Source: Serinus canaria
Taxonomy: Eukaryota > Chordata > Aves > Passeriformes > Fringillidae
Length of the DNA: 64,000 bases
Assembly: GCF_022539315.1 (NCBI RefSeq)
Contig: NC_066315.1
Location: 50,697,174-50,761,173 of the forward strand
Reading direction: 5' to 3'
Position 1 is the stretch's first letter, and each line of letters starts with the position of its first letter. The notes under the pieces are model-generated. The model saw only the letters and a list, made by a program, of their open reading frames with translations. It was not told where the DNA came from and ran no database searches. Shown here piece by piece: positions 61,310 through 64,000 of this stretch. A program made the position numbers and the translations under genes.

Positions 61310-61831
61310 CTGTATATTGTGTCTACATCTGGAGTCCACAGCACAAGAAAAATGTGGATCTGTTAGAGTAGGTCCAGAGAAGGCCACAAAGATGTTCAGA
61401 GAAATGGAGAACCTCTCCTACAAAGACAGACTGAGATAGCTGGGATTATTCAGCCTGGAGATAAGGCTCTGAGGAGACTTCCTTTTGTCTTGACAGTAAT
61501 TAATGGGAGCTTATTGAAAAAGAGGGAGAACAACTTTTTATATAGGTGGACAGTGGTAGGACAAAGGGGAATGAATGGTTTAAACTAGAAGAGGAGAGGT
61601 TTATATTAGATGTTAGGAGGAAATCCTTTACTCAGAGGGTAGTGAAACACTGGAACAGGTAGCCCAAAAAAGTGGATGCCCCATCCTTGGAAGTGTTCAA
61701 GGTCAGGTTGGATGGGGTTCTGAGAAACCTGGTCTAGCGAGTGGCATCCCTGACTATGGCAGGGGGATTTCAACTAGATAATCTATAAGGTCCCTTCCAA
61801 CCCAAACCATTCTATGATTCTATGAAATCAT
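61310..61831 (+). mobile_element. CR1 LINE 3' part, plus orientation
   Basis: Runs from a diverged CTGGAGTCCACAGCACAAG segment through TTCAGCCTGGAGA, GGAAGTGTTCAAGG and ATGGCAGGGGGATT, ending ATTCTATGATTCTATGA. This is about the last 520 bp of a CR1, non-coding. Confidence 0.93.
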
Positions 61832-64000
61832 ACCTGGATTTGTACTTCGTACTTCCAATATCAAGTCACTCAGAAGTCATGAAGCAAAATGAAACTTATT
61901 ATTGAAGTTAAAATCCCAAAACCCTTTAAAATGAACTGCTTCTCTGATACATCCAAGAGTATTAGGATGTCAAGTGCATTATTTTCCAATAATTCCAATA
62001 TATGCGGTTATATGATTGACCTTTTTATCTACAAAATGCCCAATGACAGCATGACTCCAAGTCTCTGACATCTTTGGTGCAAAAATCCCACCCAAGTTCC
62101 TAAATATGAGGGTAACCATGTTTTTGTGCATAGATACCTCAAAAATCTTTTAATGATAGCAGTCATTCAAAGAATTGCAACAAAGACACTGTAGCAGGTG
62201 CGTCAGTCATCCAAAATCTGGTCTTTGGCACTACTGACCTAGTCATTTTTGAGGAAGCCTCAGGCAGAAATGTGTATTGTGCTCCACTATCTCACTGTAC
62301 AGTAGCAATGTGTGCCAATATGTGTGCCAAGGACACCCACTGCTGGCTTTTTGTCTTTGACATTTTTAAGGCTCTCATGAGTGCTTCTGACTGGCTCTTT
62401 TTTAAGATATGTAGATAATAAAGTGCTAGCAAACACTTCTCATTCTGAGTAAGAAAGTCAGTCCAAATTACTTAAAGGCAGCAACAAGAAAACAATGCTT
62501 AACAGAAAAGCTTTGCTAAAAAGGCAAAACTAAAACAATGGAAAATTTTACACCAAGATAAACACAAAACTTGGTGAAAAAAGTAGTCCATTAGAGAGCA
62601 AAAGGACCATGAGTGTAGAGTAATAGGAAAAGAAGAGAAGGATAGAGAAAGAAGATGAAACAGAGAGGAGTGTTATCACCAATACAGAAATCAAGGCAGC
62701 ATGTAAACAGTCAGTTTATGTGACAGATAAGACATCTAGCAAACAAACAGCACCATCCTACTGCTTCTGAATAACCACCATTCAATGTGTGTGGGGAAGA
62801 ATAAAAACTGTGAAAGCAAAATTAGCATTCATTGTGTTCCCTGCAGAAGACCAATGCTATAATTTCCTCTAAGAACAAAAGACAAATTTGTCTGGTATGG
62901 AATTTTCCTTGGCCAGCCCATCCAGAAAAAAATAAATGGTCAAAGACAGTAAGCTACTGCTTTGCTTCCCCTTTTATAATTTGCATCAAAAAGAGCTTTC
63001 TTACTTGCCTGTGAACAGCTGATGAAGTTATTATGTCAGTGAGTTTCAGGGATATTAATACTCATTTGCACAATTTTCCCTACTGGACTGGAGCTAGGTA
63101 AAAAATATACATACACACACTCACATATTTATCATATATTTATATTTATATCAAGAAGCTACTGTCTCTCAATCTGTCACCAACTCTTATTCCTTTTCCT
63201 TTAGCCTCCAGTTCCTCCAAAGAGTGGTAGCATGAGAAAGAGAACACTTTGCATACAGTGCTCTGTTGAGAGTGCTGGATTTACAAATGTCTAGTAGGAT
63301 TTAACTGATTGTTTACGTGTCTCTGATATTTAATCACTGGTTAGTGACTTCTGTTACTTAGGTATTCAATGCAGTATCAAGAGACATCACATTTGACTGT
63401 TGAACTTAAAAAAAATGGATTAAGCAGCCAGAAATAGATGAGAAATCACATTATCACAGGGAGTGTGGTTTTGGAGGAAGCTCGTCATCCAACTAGGAAT
63501 AACCTAGAAATGCTACATTTGTGGAGATCAAGCAATCCCTTGCCTTGCATGAGATACTTCATATTCTAGCATTTGCTAGGTGTGTAGACTTTGTGGGTGC
63601 TAAAAATGCATGCAACATGAGAATCTGGGGAGCAGCAGATGCACACAAATGTAATATGTAATATAAAGTAATTCATGCTTAAGGGGAAAAATGTCTAAAA
63701 TAAAAATGGTAAAATGGATTTAACATCTAACGAGCCTCTGACCACGGACAACTTGGAGACAGACTGCCACACTGGAATTAAGAAACTCCTGGTGACAGCA
63801 TGAGAAGACTGCCTTGTTAACTAACAAATGAATGTGGCTGGCGAGGAGATGGGCTTCCCCGGAACCATCAGGGAACACCCAAGGAAGATCAGCACTAGGT
63901 TGATACCATCAATCAAGATAACCGAAGTTGCCAAGAACATACATCTGAATACACAACTTGCCCTGACATGATCAGTGCCTGCCACTACTCAGGAAACAGC

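Larger units (their letters stand above)
57509..64000 (-). other. AMPH: AMPH intron continuing beyond the window
   Basis: Searched for the upstream exons encoding the first 69 residues and found none. Contains a perfect 34-bp inverted repeat (60196-60272) and a CR1 3' end (about 61310-61831). The last 280 bp (from about 63720) have a different, less AT-rich texture and might be the edge of another repeat, but I cannot classify it. Confidence 0.7.

Noticed and set aside
63720..64000. Possible LTR or retrovirus edge at the right end
   Set aside because: Composition differs from the flank, but no TG...CA end, poly(A) signal or repeat motif is visible before the window stops.

Overview
The window is vertebrate nuclear DNA, almost certainly from a bird. 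It carries CR1 LINE copies with the avian-type 3' end (tandem ATTCTATG-like octamers) and several avian-looking endogenous-retrovirus LTRs. A passerine is my best guess from the style of the LTRs, but that is inference. One gene dominates: amphiphysin (AMPH), on the minus strand, running right to left from 57508 down to its stop codon at 9056-9058 and a 3'UTR ending near 8.1 kb. I could place 20 coding exons by matching translated, splice-bounded segments to the known amphiphysin protein. The exons for roughly the first 69 residues are not in the window and should lie beyond 64000.

Layout of AMPH, read 5' to 3' on the minus strand. Exons between 57.5 and 47.2 kb encode most of the N-BAR membrane-bending domain. 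Exons at 43.5 and 41.9 kb encode the proline-rich region. Exons at 37.2 and 34.5 kb carry the clathrin/AP2-binding segment (LLDLD, DPF and PWDLW motifs). An 8-codon microexon follows at 33.2 kb. Next comes a very large in-frame exon of 1773 nt (31159-32931), which I interpret as the optional insert of a long, probably retinal, isoform. A run of small acidic and alanine/glutamate-rich exons (30.6 to 14.4 kb) leads to the C-terminal SH3 domain (14.4, 12.0 and 9.1 kb). Without the insert the predicted protein is about 679 residues; with it, about 1270. Every exon junction from 41974 to the stop is phase 0, so each exon there can be included or skipped without breaking the frame.

The rest is intron or downstream intergenic sequence. 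Supported repeats are: a CR1 at 12.2-12.8 kb; a long CR1 at 53.6-56.5 kb interrupted by a roughly 976-bp LTR-like insertion; CR1 3' ends at 37.85-38.09 and 61.3-61.83 kb; a solo LTR at 10842-11228 with a perfect 6-bp target duplication; LTR-like blocks at about 0.28-0.75, 3.43-4.53, 16.86-17.69, 24.94-25.35 and 52.68-53.17 kb; and two prominent microsatellites.

Unexplained structures worth a second look are a promoter-like CpG-rich block inside an AMPH intron (45.6-46.2 kb), three perfect short-loop inverted repeats (arms of 34, 21 and 17 bp), and a long pyrimidine tract just downstream of the giant exon. No second protein-coding gene could be identified with confidence. No tRNA, rRNA or CRISPR array was seen.
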